Shown in pieces: positions 33,531 to 44,640 of a stretch of DNA of 64,000 nt. The position numbers were made by a program, and so were the translations under genes. The stretch is taken from positions 6,184,610-6,248,609 of the forward strand of contig CM067095.1 of NCBI GenBank assembly GCA_034008185.1, in the 5' to 3' direction. Under the pieces are notes generated by a model, which did no database searches, was not told the DNA's origin, and saw nothing but the letters and a program-made list of their open reading frames with translations. Each line of letters starts with the position of its first letter. Within the stretch, counting starts at the first letter, position 1. The DNA comes from Gorsachius magnificus. Its lineage: Eukaryota > Chordata > Aves > Pelecaniformes > Ardeidae.

Positions 33531-36500
33531 TTACCAGGACAACTTTTATTTTTTTTTAAAAAGTGCCCTAAATTAATTGCAAAAGACTCATCGCTTTGCA
33601 CTGCTGGGCAGAGGCCAGAGCACACAGGAGGCTGCGAGGACAGCCTCAGCACCCGGGTCTGGGCTCCTTGGGTGGGCAGCAAGCAGCAGCACGTGGGGCT
33701 CCTGGGGGAGCCGAGTGTGGCTGCTCTGCACAGCACACGTTCCGGGAAGCTGGACGCAGGCACAGCGGTCAGTTTGCTGGCCGCTGTCACGCCGCTGTTG
33801 ACATCTGCTGCTGCTGACAGTAACAGTGTGCTCCACCATGGGCTCTTGGCGCAGCTCATCTGGATGGAAAAGCTCTGAACGGAGCCAGCACCTGCTCTCA
33901 GAAGTTCATGAACTTGCTTTGGTTTCAGTGCTCCTTTGGCCCAGACAAAGGCCAGAGTGATTAGATGTGACGATGCTGGAGAGGGAAAAAACCTCCACAA
34001 ACCTTGGCAAGAACAAACCCTTTCCCCACTATCCTACTCCTAGGTTTTCTAAAGGGACTAGCGACAAGGGCTTTGTGGAGGGTGGGAAGGAGCCTTAGAA
34101 AGAAAAACATGTGCTTGCATCAAGCACTCCACATGATGTTTCACTGGATTGCAGTGTTCTCCCAGCCCGGCCCCAGCTGAGGTTGGAATTTTCTGTGGGC
34201 ACAGGGGAGGGAAAACAGCAAACGCCAGCTTTGACTCCTTGACGGAAGAAGGGCCCTGTCTGGAAAAACCATTTGGCTTCAAGTCAAAGCTGCCACTTCA
34301 ACGTTTGGGGACTATTAGTAGAAGCTGAGTAAACATCTCCCTTCCCCTCTAAGCCATTATTTTCTCGTTTATTTGGGTACGAGCCAGCAGCAGAAATGCT
34401 GAAAATACTGCAAGGTAAGAAGTTGGATTTCCAGCACCACCAGAGGCAGGAGGCGATAAGGAACCGTGTCTGAGGAACATCTAGTCTTGCAGAAGTGACC
34501 TGCCAGCTAGGCTGCCATAAAACTGAGCAATAGGTGTTTGTTGCTTTGTTGGGCTTGTGGCACAAGTAATGGAAGACCCAGTGTTCCTATGAGGGCTGAA
34601 TGCTAAATGGAAAACAGTCTTATGGAAAGGACTCTGCGCTTGGTTTTTCCCTTCTAATGCTAATTTCCAGATTTCCTAGTCTCTGCTTTCCTGGATGTGG
34701 TCTCGGTGGCCAGCTTAGGAATGGTTGGGTTGTTGTAGCCTCGGCTCTTTGCCAGCCTGAGTAAAATAATCCCGTTACTTTGGTAAAGGACATGGGTGTT
34801 TATGGGAATCTGCTGATGGTGCATCCCCTGGAGCTCAGGATGCATGCAGCATCCCCCGCTGAGCTCCTGGAGAGTGTTGGCCATTGCTGGAGAGGGGACA
34901 AGTGTCCTGCTGTCCTCATGGGGACATGGCTGCGCTTAAAGGAGCAGTAGCCGTGGCATAGAGTAGCAGAGAGGTGCCTGTAGCCAGTGCAGAGATCCTC
35001 TGCCCGCCCAGCATTATGTGTGTACTAAGTGCAAAGTCATTTCTTACCTCATTCAGCAATGGGAAGCAAAAAAGGCTCGTTTCCAGCTGTGACCGGCAGT
35101 GGACATCAAATGCTCCTTCGGCAAGGAGGTGGCATGACTCTGTGCTGAACATCTGCGAGCGATGGGTGGTACTTGGAGAAAAGGTGTTGCAACCCATCAC
35201 GAGCCTGAATCGTGACAGCAAAGGGTTTCTTCTTCCATGCTGTCTTCTCTGCTCTGGCAGCGTTTGCACATATCATTCCTGAGGTTGAGATCATTCATGC
35301 TGGAATAACATAAAGCATTAGTGTACCATAGGGATTTAAACTTCTCTTCCTCTGTGGCCTTAAAAGGAAGGAGCTAAAGGCAGGATACACAAACTGATGA
35401 AAATTACTGATTTTATTCACTATTTTTACCACATTTTTTCCTCAGAATAAGATCTGGATCTGGGTAATTTAATAATCCTTAAGTATTCTGGGCAGGGATG
35501 CAGAGCTGAAACGTAGTCAGCGTTCAGCACTTTGGAGAACTGTGCTGCATTTCTGGTGTCTAGGGACTGTTTTAGGATTGTAACTTTAGTTGATTAGACA
35601 GTTGGCTCCAACACATTGCTTCTACGTCGTTTACTTTGCATTTTTCATAGCAATTTTTTCTGCAAACAATGTAAAGTAAGCAGACTCTATTACGCTAGTT
35701 ACTAAGGAGCAGATCTGCAGAAATGAAACAGGAGTATGGTGGTCCTTCCCCGCCCCTGCCTGAGCAGCTAAGGGACAGTATTTGCTGTACCTTGGATGTT
35801 TGGGGACTGAACAGGGCTGACTGTCCGTCCTGGGTCATGTGGAGTGTTTCTGTTAGTGCCCTGTGGGACGCCAGGGTCTAAACAAAGCTGCAGACCTCCT
35901 AATTTGTGTTCAAAGAAATAGATAGGAAACTAAAATCAAAGTCAGATACTGGTGTTGCCCTAAGTCAGGCTTAATGGTGGGTTTCAGGCAAGTGGGCTGG
36001 TGAGTTGGGAATCCAGGCTAGCCCAACTTCATGGGCTCGTAGCCCAAGCCCAAGTTACCACTTCTTCGCTCCTCTTGCCTGTGCTGTGTTTTGTCACTGC
36101 CACTCCTGCAAAGTGGTGTTAAATACTACTGCTTTGGAGGGAATGGCTTGGCCTCTGCAGAGGACAGGTAAAATATATGTTCTTCAAGACGCGCTTGCTG
36201 CCGGCCACCTTCCCCGGAGGTGGGACATTTGTTATTTTCCCAGGAAGGTGAAGGATGTGCTACTGTGAGGCATAATTCACCCTGGCAGAGGCCTCCTGCC
36301 AGAGCCATCCATCCCTGCGGGACAGCGGAGGATGGAGCACAGCCCCATGGCTGTGAATAAGCAGACTGAGCCGCCAGCCTCTTCTGGGTGGCATCGGGAC
36401 GGCGCGGTGCCAAGGCAGCGGCTCCTGGCTGGCAAGCGGTCAGGGCTGGCTTCGGCTGAGGTGGTAGGAGCCAGGGGGTAGCTTGACTGGCACGGCCAGT

Positions 36501-36984
36501 CCTCAGAGCCACCCCTGCTGTCACTGGAGTGGCGACTTGCCATGGGTGGTGGCAACAGAAAACCTTAAGGTCAGGTTTCACTGGGACAGCCATTCCCACA
36601 CATATAAATTGCATTTTAAAGCAGGGCTTAAGTGAGTAAGTAACATCAGCACTCTTGTTCCTTGGTAATCCCCATGCCTGCTTGATTAGTGGATAGGAAA
36701 ATGATTAACTGGGAGACAATTTCCCATCATTTGGGGTTTGTGGTTTTTGTTTGGGTTTTTTTTTTTTTTTTTGAAAGTCTGGGCCTGTGGATTATCCTGG
36801 CTCTCTCAAGGGTGAGCAGTTTCTCATGTCCTTGAGAGTAAATGCCAAACTTCTCAGGCTTGGCTGCGGCACGGGCTTTATTTGCCAAGGACTTCAGAGC
36901 ATGCCTGAAGAACAGAGCAAGAGGGAAGAGGGAAAACAGACAAGTAATTCTGACACACTTTAGTATTCCTGGCGGTGCTGCTGC
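33531..36984. other. Unique non-coding DNA
   Basis: T-run at 33546-33558, a hairpin candidate at 35631-35679 inside an AT-rich stretch (35290-35710), a GC-rich pocket at 36340-36480 and a 17-base T-run at 36756-36772. Frames of up to 162 codons have no domain. Confidence 0.5.
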
Positions 36985-37205
36985 CATCAGCTGTTCTATC
37001 AGCTTTCACAGCCTATGCTATAATTAAGATCTGTCAACACTGATAAAAGGGAGAACATTCAGTCAACTAATTAAGTATCACTTCAATACTCTAATATTTA
37101 AATTCAGGTTCCTAAATCAGCAGAATAATAAAATGTTTTATGTCTGCTTAAATGGCAAGGGAACAGAATGTGAGTATCTCAATAGCAGATTTAATTATCG
37201 ATCTG
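36985..37205. promoter_or_regulatory. CNE-like block H
   Basis: AT-rich block with TATAATTAAGATCTGTC near 37018, CAACTAATTAAGTATC near 37063, a CTGATAAAAGG GATA-type word near 37040 and TTTAATTATCGATC near 37190. There is almost no open frame. Regulatory role inferred. Confidence 0.37.
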
Positions 37206-38040
37206 CCTTGCCTCCCTGGAGCAGGGTGGATCTCAGGGCTGGTGAAGAGGAACCAGGCTCCCTGATGGCTTTGGGCGGCGAGTGCTGAGGTGCAAAGCCG
37301 GCCGGAGAGCGCGTCCTGGAGCTGGGTAACCCCAGCAGCGTGGCTGTTTAAAATAAACCTGAGGGTGCTCTGGAGGAAGAGGTGCGGGCTCACTAAGCAG
37401 GGGAGGGAAATGGCTTCTGGCACTGGAAGGAAGATGGGAGTCTCGTTGTCTGGGCTCACAGCCTGCAATTCTATGCTGCTGCTTTTCATTTCATTAGTGG
37501 TGCCAGCTTGCACAGGCTGCGTGTGTCTCCACCACCATTGCCCTTTTGCGGGGGGGGGCTTCCCCGCCGTGGCTGGCTGCAGCCAGCGTCAGAGTTGTGC
37601 CCCGTTCTGCAGTCCCGGCGGGCCGGGCAGTGCCCAAAGGGCTCCAGCAAGCGTCCCTGCAAACGGCAGCTCGCCCTGCCCTGTGCTTGCAGAGATATCT
37701 CCGCTGCAGATGTATCCGTGCTACTTAGGGCTGGAATTGCAGCCGATGGCGTTTTTCTCTTGTTATTTTTAGTCGATTGCTCCTTGGGTCTTAGGTTGAA
37801 GGCCTTGCTCAAGCAATAAATCTGGGCGAGATGCAAATGTTGAACTGCAGCGTTGAGAGATGCCTCTTCATCCTTTCCCAGTTTGCTGTGGCTAGCGACG
37901 GCTCTGCATGCTGGGGAGGAGGGAGCGATGCGCAGAGACGGCTTGGAGCATCAACAGGAGCATCCATGATTTGGGATCCATCCCTGGCTCCAGATATGGG
38001 AAAAGAGCTGAGCAGGGAGAATTGCATCTGAGCTGGACCA
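37206..38040. other. GC-rich unique DNA
   Basis: CpGs are fairly frequent around 37260-37310 and 37560-37680, but less dense than at 30181-30520. It contains a run of nine G near 37550 and an octamer ATGCAAAT at 37831-37838. The 160-codon frame 37290-37772 shows no domain and lies in the GC-rich part, where stop codons are rare. Confidence 0.45.
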
Positions 38041-38700
38041 GGTATTAAGTTGAGCAAATGCTTCAGCAGGCCTGGCTTCAATATTACCTTTGGTTTGTCC
38101 TTTTTGTGTTAGCTTTCTGTGAAAATGTTAGTGAGCACGTTTACAGGCAGGACCGCTCATGGGGAAGGGAAATATTTGTTCAAATTCATGTCCAAGAGGA
38201 CCACAAACTTAGATATTCTAAGTATTTGCACTAGAAACTTGATGCTGACTGCTGTGCTCATCCTGGAAAGAAACTCGAGCAGATGAGCAGCTCACATGTG
38301 CCATTAAACCCAGTAGGGTAATTGGGATTGTAATGAGTCGGTTGCTGCTAACGATGGCTATGGTCTGACCACCGGCGGAGGACACTGGGTCTGGAGTTCT
38401 TTTAAGGCTTAAAACTGTTCTCAGAAACTACCTGGGGTGGAAAACAGCTTAAAAAAAATCTATTTGGAAAATCCTGCTCTGTTCACGCGTAATTTGCAAA
38501 CAGAAAAAGAGGCAAAATTCATCAAGGAAATGAATCATTACAAATGATTTTTTCAGCTGCTGTAGGGAGATGATTTATGAATATTGATCCATTTGTAATC
38601 GTGAGTATCTCCCTGTGGAAGCTGTGTACTGTACGAAATGCTAGGTACCTGAAATCGACTGAAAAAGTGCTGGGCTTTTTTTTTTTTTTAATATTGCAGT
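38041..38700. promoter_or_regulatory. CNE-like block I with inverted repeats
   Basis: AT-rich stretch with an exact 10-base inverted repeat (38537-38546 and 38590-38599) and an overlapping 7-base palindrome (38533-38549). GTGAGCACGTTTACAGG near 38131 and AAATATTTGTTC near 38170 are forkhead-like. A 13-base T-run near 38678 marks the right side. Function is inferred. Confidence 0.35.
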
Positions 38701-39584
38701 TACTCCAAAAGGCTTTAGTCAAGATTGCAGCCACCTGGTGCTGCATTTTTCAGACATACTGTATGAAGGAGCGCTTGGTCCAAAGAGTTTTCAGAAAATA
38801 CCATGACTGCCGTTTTACAAGAGGGACGCAGAAGTAGAAATTATTTGTTCAAGGTCCGTTGGTGTCTGTAGCAGAATTTGGAAAAGAATCAAAGTTGACT
38901 TGGTCCAAGTCAAATGCTTTGGTTTGCGTGAAATAGCCCTGGAGCAGGAATTATTGGTACATCTGCTACAGAAACCCATCCTTTGCAAAATCAGGCGTTT
39001 TATCTGAAGGCTTGAGTTTTAAGGTGGTGGTGTGAAATCCCGTGTAATTGGCCCGTTCTGTAGGAAATGGAGTGGGGGTCACCTCCAAAAGGCAGCTCAG
39101 CTGCCAGGGCAGCATGTGAAGGTTGGATGGATGAAGTTGTGGTGCCCTGCTGCATCTCACCCGGTGGTGAGGCACAGGGCAAATGCAGAAGTTTATTTTG
39201 AATTGAGCAGCAAAGGAGAAAGCATCTCTGGAAGAGCAATGCCACAGGGAATTCACAACGCAGCTCAAGGGTTGTTATCCTTTCTCCTTCTCCTGGCAGC
39301 TTCATGTCGCAATTATTTTGTGGGTGGGCTACGGCTGCTGTTGCTGCGTGACTCTGGCACGGGCGCTTCACGACCGAGGATTTTCTGTCTGCTCTGCCCA
39401 AGCGTTTCAGTCCTGAGCATGGCACTCGGTAGGTGGAATGGGATGACCAGCAAAAGCGTGGGGTTATTTGTTTTAAAATAGAGGAATGTGGTAATTTCAT
39501 ACCCTGCAGTTCCTTCCTGACAACTCATCCTCCCGCATCCCATTGCAGTGAGTGACAGCAACCAGAGGCTATTCATAAGGGTGG
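38701..39584. other. Unique non-coding DNA with a possible MIR relic
   Basis: Apart from the MIR-like piece at 38801-38882, nothing is recognisable. Overlapping frames of 166 and 149 codons on opposite strands (39000-39500 and 39032-39481) show no domain. Confidence 0.45.
38801..38882 (-). repeat. MIR-like SINE relic
   Basis: CCGTTTTACAAGAGGGACGC, then GTTCAAGGTCC and a TGTAGCAGAATTTGG end resemble, in order, the antisense MIR core ('CCATTTTACAGATGAGG...CCCAAGGTCAC...GGCAGAGC'). It is diverged; the identification rests on memory of the consensus. Confidence 0.4.
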
Positions 39585-39965
39585 CATCTCAGCATGTAAT
39601 AATCATAATTACATGAAATAATAACCATCTAAAGGGCAGCATGGTGAGTGACAAGCTGGAGAATATACCTTGACACCTGCCAAAGATGTACTAAACACAC
39701 AGAGAAATTTTCTCCAGGATCCTGTCACTTTGTCAACTAACAGAACCAGCCAGAGCTAATAAAATTACTCCACCAAAGTCAAGCAGGGTTTCTTCCCTTG
39801 CTGTCAGAGGCTCACCGCTGTAACACAGGCTCACAGAGTCATCGAGGAGTTTGATCTAGTGCTGGAAATGCTTTTGTTGTTATTATTTCTGGCTGTAATG
39901 AGTTGGAGAAGTTCCCCTGCGTGGAGTTTAATCTGATAATTATTAGCAATAATAATAATAATTGA
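39585..39965. promoter_or_regulatory. CNE-like block J
   Basis: Contains a perfect 8-base inverted repeat, CATGTAAT / ATTACATG, at 39593-39615. It also has GAGCTAATAAAATTACTCC near 39754 and a homeodomain-rich end with an (AAT)n run at 39947-39963. It is repeat-free and AT-rich. An enhancer role is inferred. Confidence 0.37.
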
Positions 39966-40904
39966 TAAAGTAGAGGTGGCAGCAGGCTTTGGAGACCTGG
40001 CAAAAAAAAAACCAACAAACCCAAACCTGGAAAGATTTGATGTTTGTTTTGCTGCCATTCCTTTTAATGTTTAATTCTGCCTGCGTGTACATGCTAGAGT
40101 CCAGAACGAGAAGTACCACGTGGCAGCTGATAGCACTTCGGGTTTTTATCCTGATGTGCAGCAGCAGCCAGCAAGTGATCTTGCACTGCACAGTGCCTAA
40201 TCCTTTCTGTAGAGCAAACATGGAAATGGTATGGACAGACACACTCTTCCCTGGAAAAAATGGTTATGGAAAGGCAGGATAGGGAGTGTGTGTGTGTGCA
40301 AGCAGATAATGTCTGTAGATAAAAGATGGGCCACTACCAGTAGAGTTAAGGGTGTTGTGTGTCCCACAGGACCTGACCTTTTTAAATCATCTGCAAGTTA
40401 TCCCAGTTTCCCTTAAAATGAAACAAAAACTGCTCGCTGAGCACTAGAGCTTTATGAATGAGTGCTGGACTCGCTGCCCAAAGGTCCTTGTCTTGCATTG
40501 TGGGTGGGTTCAGAGCAGCTATTCCCCATCATCTGGAGTATCTAACAGGAGTCGTAATGTTCGAGGCCAGCCTGTGCTCCCCTACCAGAAGTAGGGTTGG
40601 AAGATGTTGGGCTATTTTTTCCATGACTCCTTAATTATATGCATTTTGGGTGTCTCTTCAAGCACTGTTCTTTGTTGTCACTTTAAAAATTCACATAGGA
40701 CAATTAGAATTGGTAGGACTATGTTTTCTACATGGTTGGTAGATGTGGTCTTTGGCCATGTCTCGTTATATTCCCTGGTATGGTCCCTCCCTTCCTCGGG
40801 CTCCCATGCCTCTGCCTGCACATCCTCCCTTGGCTTGCATTTAGGTACAAAGGGGAAGAGCCCGTGCCCTGTGCCGAGGCACCTGTGTCCCTGAACAAGG
40901 GTGT
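39966..40904. other. Unique non-coding DNA
   Basis: Contains an A-run near 40002-40010 and a short (GT) run at 40286-40298. No gene or transposon is recognised. Confidence 0.45.
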
Positions 40905-41290
40905 TCGACATCACAGCTGTAAAATAACAGAGGATGAAGTTCATACGAGAAGTTTATTTATACTCCTGGCTGGATGCACCAATGGTTTCCATGGGAATGG
41001 GAAGGGCTGCGCAGTAGGACGGCTGCTCTTATTGCACATGATAGCGAGCTAATGGGGAGGGCTGCAGCCTCCTTAAGCCCTCATTAATCCAACCCCCTGC
41101 CAGCGTCTCAGCCCTGTGTACCTCCGCACCTCGCACGGCTCCAGGCGGGTACCGCTTACAGGCAGGTCATGGGTCATGCGGCGAGAGATGCCATTTTTAG
41201 GAAACCAATGCATGTTCCCATTGCGGCGGAGGGATAAAAATAAATTTTCTGTACAGCCTTTTGGTGATTATTATTCTGGAGAATCGAAGT
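40905..41290. promoter_or_regulatory. CNE-like block K
   Basis: Two motif-rich parts, 40905-41095 (GAAGTTTATTTATACTCC, TTATTGCACATGATAGC, CCTCATTAATCC) and 41175-41290 (GCCATTTTTAGGAAACC, GGGATAAAAATAAATTTTC). The 41096-41174 middle is GC-richer. No coding frame is convincing. Confidence 0.35.
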
Positions 41291-41297
41291 GAGAAGG

Positions 41298-41334
41298 GTT
41301 TTTTATTTATTTATGTATTTATTTATTTTTATTC
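41298..41334. repeat. (TTTA)n microsatellite
   Basis: A near-perfect run of TTTA units with a single TGTATTTA interruption. Confidence 0.9.
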
Positions 41335-42169
41335 CCATAACGAAACCGCCATGGGGGAAAGCAGAACTGCAGGCGGAGTTTGCTTCATTATCCCCAGGTC
41401 TGACTCCTGTGTGGCTGCGCAGAAAATCCAGGGGAAAACGCAGGTGAATTCAGCGGCAGCTGCCGTGCACTGGTGGAAGGGGTCTCCCCTCTTGAGAGGC
41501 TGCTGGCCAAATTCTGCTCCGGGGGTGTGTTCCCTGCAGGCGTTTCCCAGGTCTGTAGCAGGACCCTGTGCTTGGTTTTGCAGGGAAAACATCCCAGAGG
41601 GAAGAAGCAGTCTCAAGCGGCCATGAGCTGGACCATTCCCACAAATCTCCTGGTAATTAAGCGGCAGTAACACCTCCCCTCTCGGCTGCCTTAGCAGCTT
41701 TTAAAGGACAGTACAAAATTTGCCCTGCTTCTCCCTTCCTTGCAGCTGTATGCTGTGGGCTGATGAACTTTGGAAAAGCGGGTGCTGTGTCTGCCTCCTA
41801 GCCCAAGCTGGGCTCCATGGAGGGGTCAGGGTGACCGCACAGCACCCACCCGTGTCCAGCAGCCCTCCTGGTGGGGGGGCTGCACCCCAGCTTTCCCCGG
41901 ATAGCTCTGGGGGGCTCTTGGGCTTAGCGCCCCTGAGATGGTGTCAGCAAGAACAAAATCTCAGTTACCCTATCATTTGCTTGGTGGGCAAGGATTTCTG
42001 GAAGCAGGTGGGTTTCCTGGGAGCTGCTGATGCCATCTGCTGGGAGAGGGGCTTTGCTCTGGGGGCTGCGGCGTGCCGGGAAAACATCCGCAGGGAGATG
42101 GAGATTGACAGGGAGAGGCCGAGGGCTGTTAATAATACAGTAGGTGGGGGAAAGCAGAGGATAAAACAC
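41335..42169. other. Unique non-coding DNA
   Basis: GC-rich in 41700-42100, with a 166-codon frame (41720-42220) lacking any recognisable domain. No transposon is seen. Confidence 0.45.
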
Positions 42170-42440
42170 AACCAAAAATTGCATTCAGACAACGCAGATG
42201 ACAGTTATTTTGATTTGTAAATGTCTACCTAGTTGGAAAAGCTGCCATAAATAATACCCAGCTGTCAGCCCGTCCTGATCCGCAGGCTGCGCTGCGCGGG
42301 CTGCGCTCAGGCGTGGTACCGATGGGGGGCTATATTTTTCACAGTGTACATACAGGATAAACATACACTCTTCTCGCACATGTTTGTCATTGACAAATCC
42401 CTGCTGCACCTGCACTATGTCATTACCGTGTTCAGTCACT
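42170..42440. promoter_or_regulatory. CNE-like block L
   Basis: TTTTGATTTGTAAATG near 42209, GCCATAAATAATACCCAG near 42244 and GCACATGTTTGTCATTGAC near 42376 flank a CpG-containing centre (42270-42330). It is repeat-free. Function inferred. Confidence 0.33.
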
Positions 42441-44229
42441 TGAACCTTACTTCAGAGAGAGGGTTGTTGAATTATTTTTTTTTTTTGGAATAATTTTCCT
42501 TCTTGTCCCTCAGCCGAGGCAGGAAAATTCCCCATCCCACAGCTCTGGTTTTGTTTTAACACAAATTGGCAGTTCATTTTGGGTTTGCTGTAGCAGCCAG
42601 CAGCGGCATTAGTGGTAGGTGACAATCTCTGTGCAGCCCGGTAATGCACCACGCTGCAGATTTCTTCTCCCCAGGCTGGGAAAGCACATAAAACCGAGCT
42701 GTTTCCAGGAAGATACTTGGCTGTTACCAAGATTTCACCTGTTTTGTGGATAAACAGAGCACTTAAATCTTATGGGCTATCAATATTTATAGATTAATCT
42801 GTTTTGAAGGCCAAGAGGGAGCATTTATCATTACCCGCTCTGCCCTCCGTAGGCTGCAGAAAGGCATCAGCTGTCTGCAGCCTGGCCTGTGAGCCGCCTG
42901 CAGGCACTGCCAACAAAACCGTACCTGCTGTCGGTCCTGACTGCGCTCCCCATGCCCCAAATCGGTTTATTGATCAGAGCAGGAACCAGCAACAGCAATA
43001 GGTGTTTCCTTGGTGGGATTTGTCTGGATTCAAGTTGTCCACCAGCCCTTGATTTGACGAAGGCAAGCTACCTCCCTGCAGGAGCATCCCACATTGGCAC
43101 AACGGGCTGCTTGTCAAAGCGCTGCTCCGAGCTGCTTTCTTCCCAGCAACAACCTGCAGCCGAAGCAAGGCTGCTGCCTTGTGAGGACCCCCTCAGGTTT
43201 GAGTATCCATTCTTTCCTCTGTCTGTTCCCACACCTCGCATTGGCTTCCTGCTCAGTTTTGGGGCTAAAGACCTCATCCAAACTCCCACTTCTCTTGTCC
43301 GGCGCATTAAGAGCTGCACCAAATGGGCGCCCATGTGCTGGTGCTGTAGAGGATCTGCACCCAGGGTAAGCTAATGGCTACTCACCCCGCGTTACACGGC
43401 AGCCACTGCTACTCCAGGCTTTGCTTTTCTGCTGCTGCCAGGCCTTTCTCTCTGTTGTTTTTGGGCTTTTTTTTTTTTTTTTTTATTAATATGGTCCTTT
43501 GATATTGGCCTGTAGGCTTTCAGGGCAGTGGCCATCTCTTTGTGGTGTTTGTTCATGGTACGTACTGGGGCTGTTGGGTATCTCTACAATACGTGCCGTG
43601 AAATCACATCGTGTTGTGTTAAAGGGAAATTTCAGCCTTTCCTAGTTGTTGTTTTGTACAAAAACATCAACTGATTCCCAAAATGGCCCCTGAAGGCACT
43701 GATCAGTGAGTGAGTTGGATTTATGCTCAGGCAATTGGTGAGAAGGAAGAGAGAGAGCAAAGAGGATTTTTGGTTTTCTCCATCAGCTCTGAAAATTGCT
43801 CAGGACCAAGCCCAGCATCCTGAGAGTGTCACCTTAGCTCATCTGTGACCTGTGTTTGAAATCCCAGAAATAAATAGCTAAAAAGTCCCCTGAAGGTTTG
43901 GGAGACATCTTGGGGACAACCCTAGATGGATTAATAGCTTCCCACGGAGAACCATTGAAATTTGTGGCTTTGTATGGCTTTACCTGGGTATTTGACTGAA
44001 TTTTGCTCTGCATTCGGGGCTCAGACAGATTTGCAAGAGAAATTAGGGGGAGGCAAAGTCTGCAGCTGGAACTGGGCGCAATGTTCACATACCCTCGGGA
44101 AGCAAAGCTGCTGGGTGTTTTGTACAGCTGTGGCCTCCAGACTAATAAGGAAATTTCTCCGTTAAAGATGCACGAATCTTGTAACAGTCCCTTCTTTCAA
44201 GGTGTGAATCGCTACCAGTAAACGCCACA
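42441..44229. other. Unique non-coding DNA
   Basis: T-runs at 42474-42486 and 43467-43484 (18 bases). AT-rich pocket 42730-42810 with CAATATTTATAGATTAATC. The 161-codon frame 42889-43374 has no domain. Confidence 0.45.
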
Positions 44230-44640
44230 TCTGAAAACACATTTTGCACAGTAGTCGACTGTCACGCACCGCTTCAGCTGGCCATCCTTCCTGGGATCAC
44301 AAAGCAGAATCTGCCATTAAATCAAAGTGCTTTTTTATTTTCTTTGCTCTGTGATTGATACATCTCATTGTGTCACAGAACTATATACAGCTTCTCCTTA
44401 CCAGGAGGCGCAGTGGCTGCTCCTGGCCGTGTCACCTCAGGTCGGATTAATTAACCCTGACATCATCCATTTTCACGGACAGAGATCCCATTCCCTGCTG
44501 CTTGTAAACAGAAGCCGCTTGCAGAGCGAATGCAGGCAGGAGGCAACAGGGAGGCTGTGTAAACACCATCGGTTCGCGCAGAGCCAAGGCATTTCCAGTG
44601 CCTACTAAAAAGAGCAGAAGCCAACTTTTCATCGCCTTGT
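44230..44640. promoter_or_regulatory. CNE-like block M with twin forkhead sites
   Basis: Two exact TGTAAACA forkhead words at 44503-44510 and 44558-44565 lie in a repeat-free block. The block also has CGGATTAATTAACCCTGAC near 44442. A single-site class repeated exactly within 63 bases supports a forkhead-responsive element, by inference. Confidence 0.37.

Noticed and set aside
39830..39850. CACAGAGTCATCGAGG as a CR1 3' end
   Set aside because: Similarity to the CR1 tail stops after about 16 bases and no CR1 body follows.
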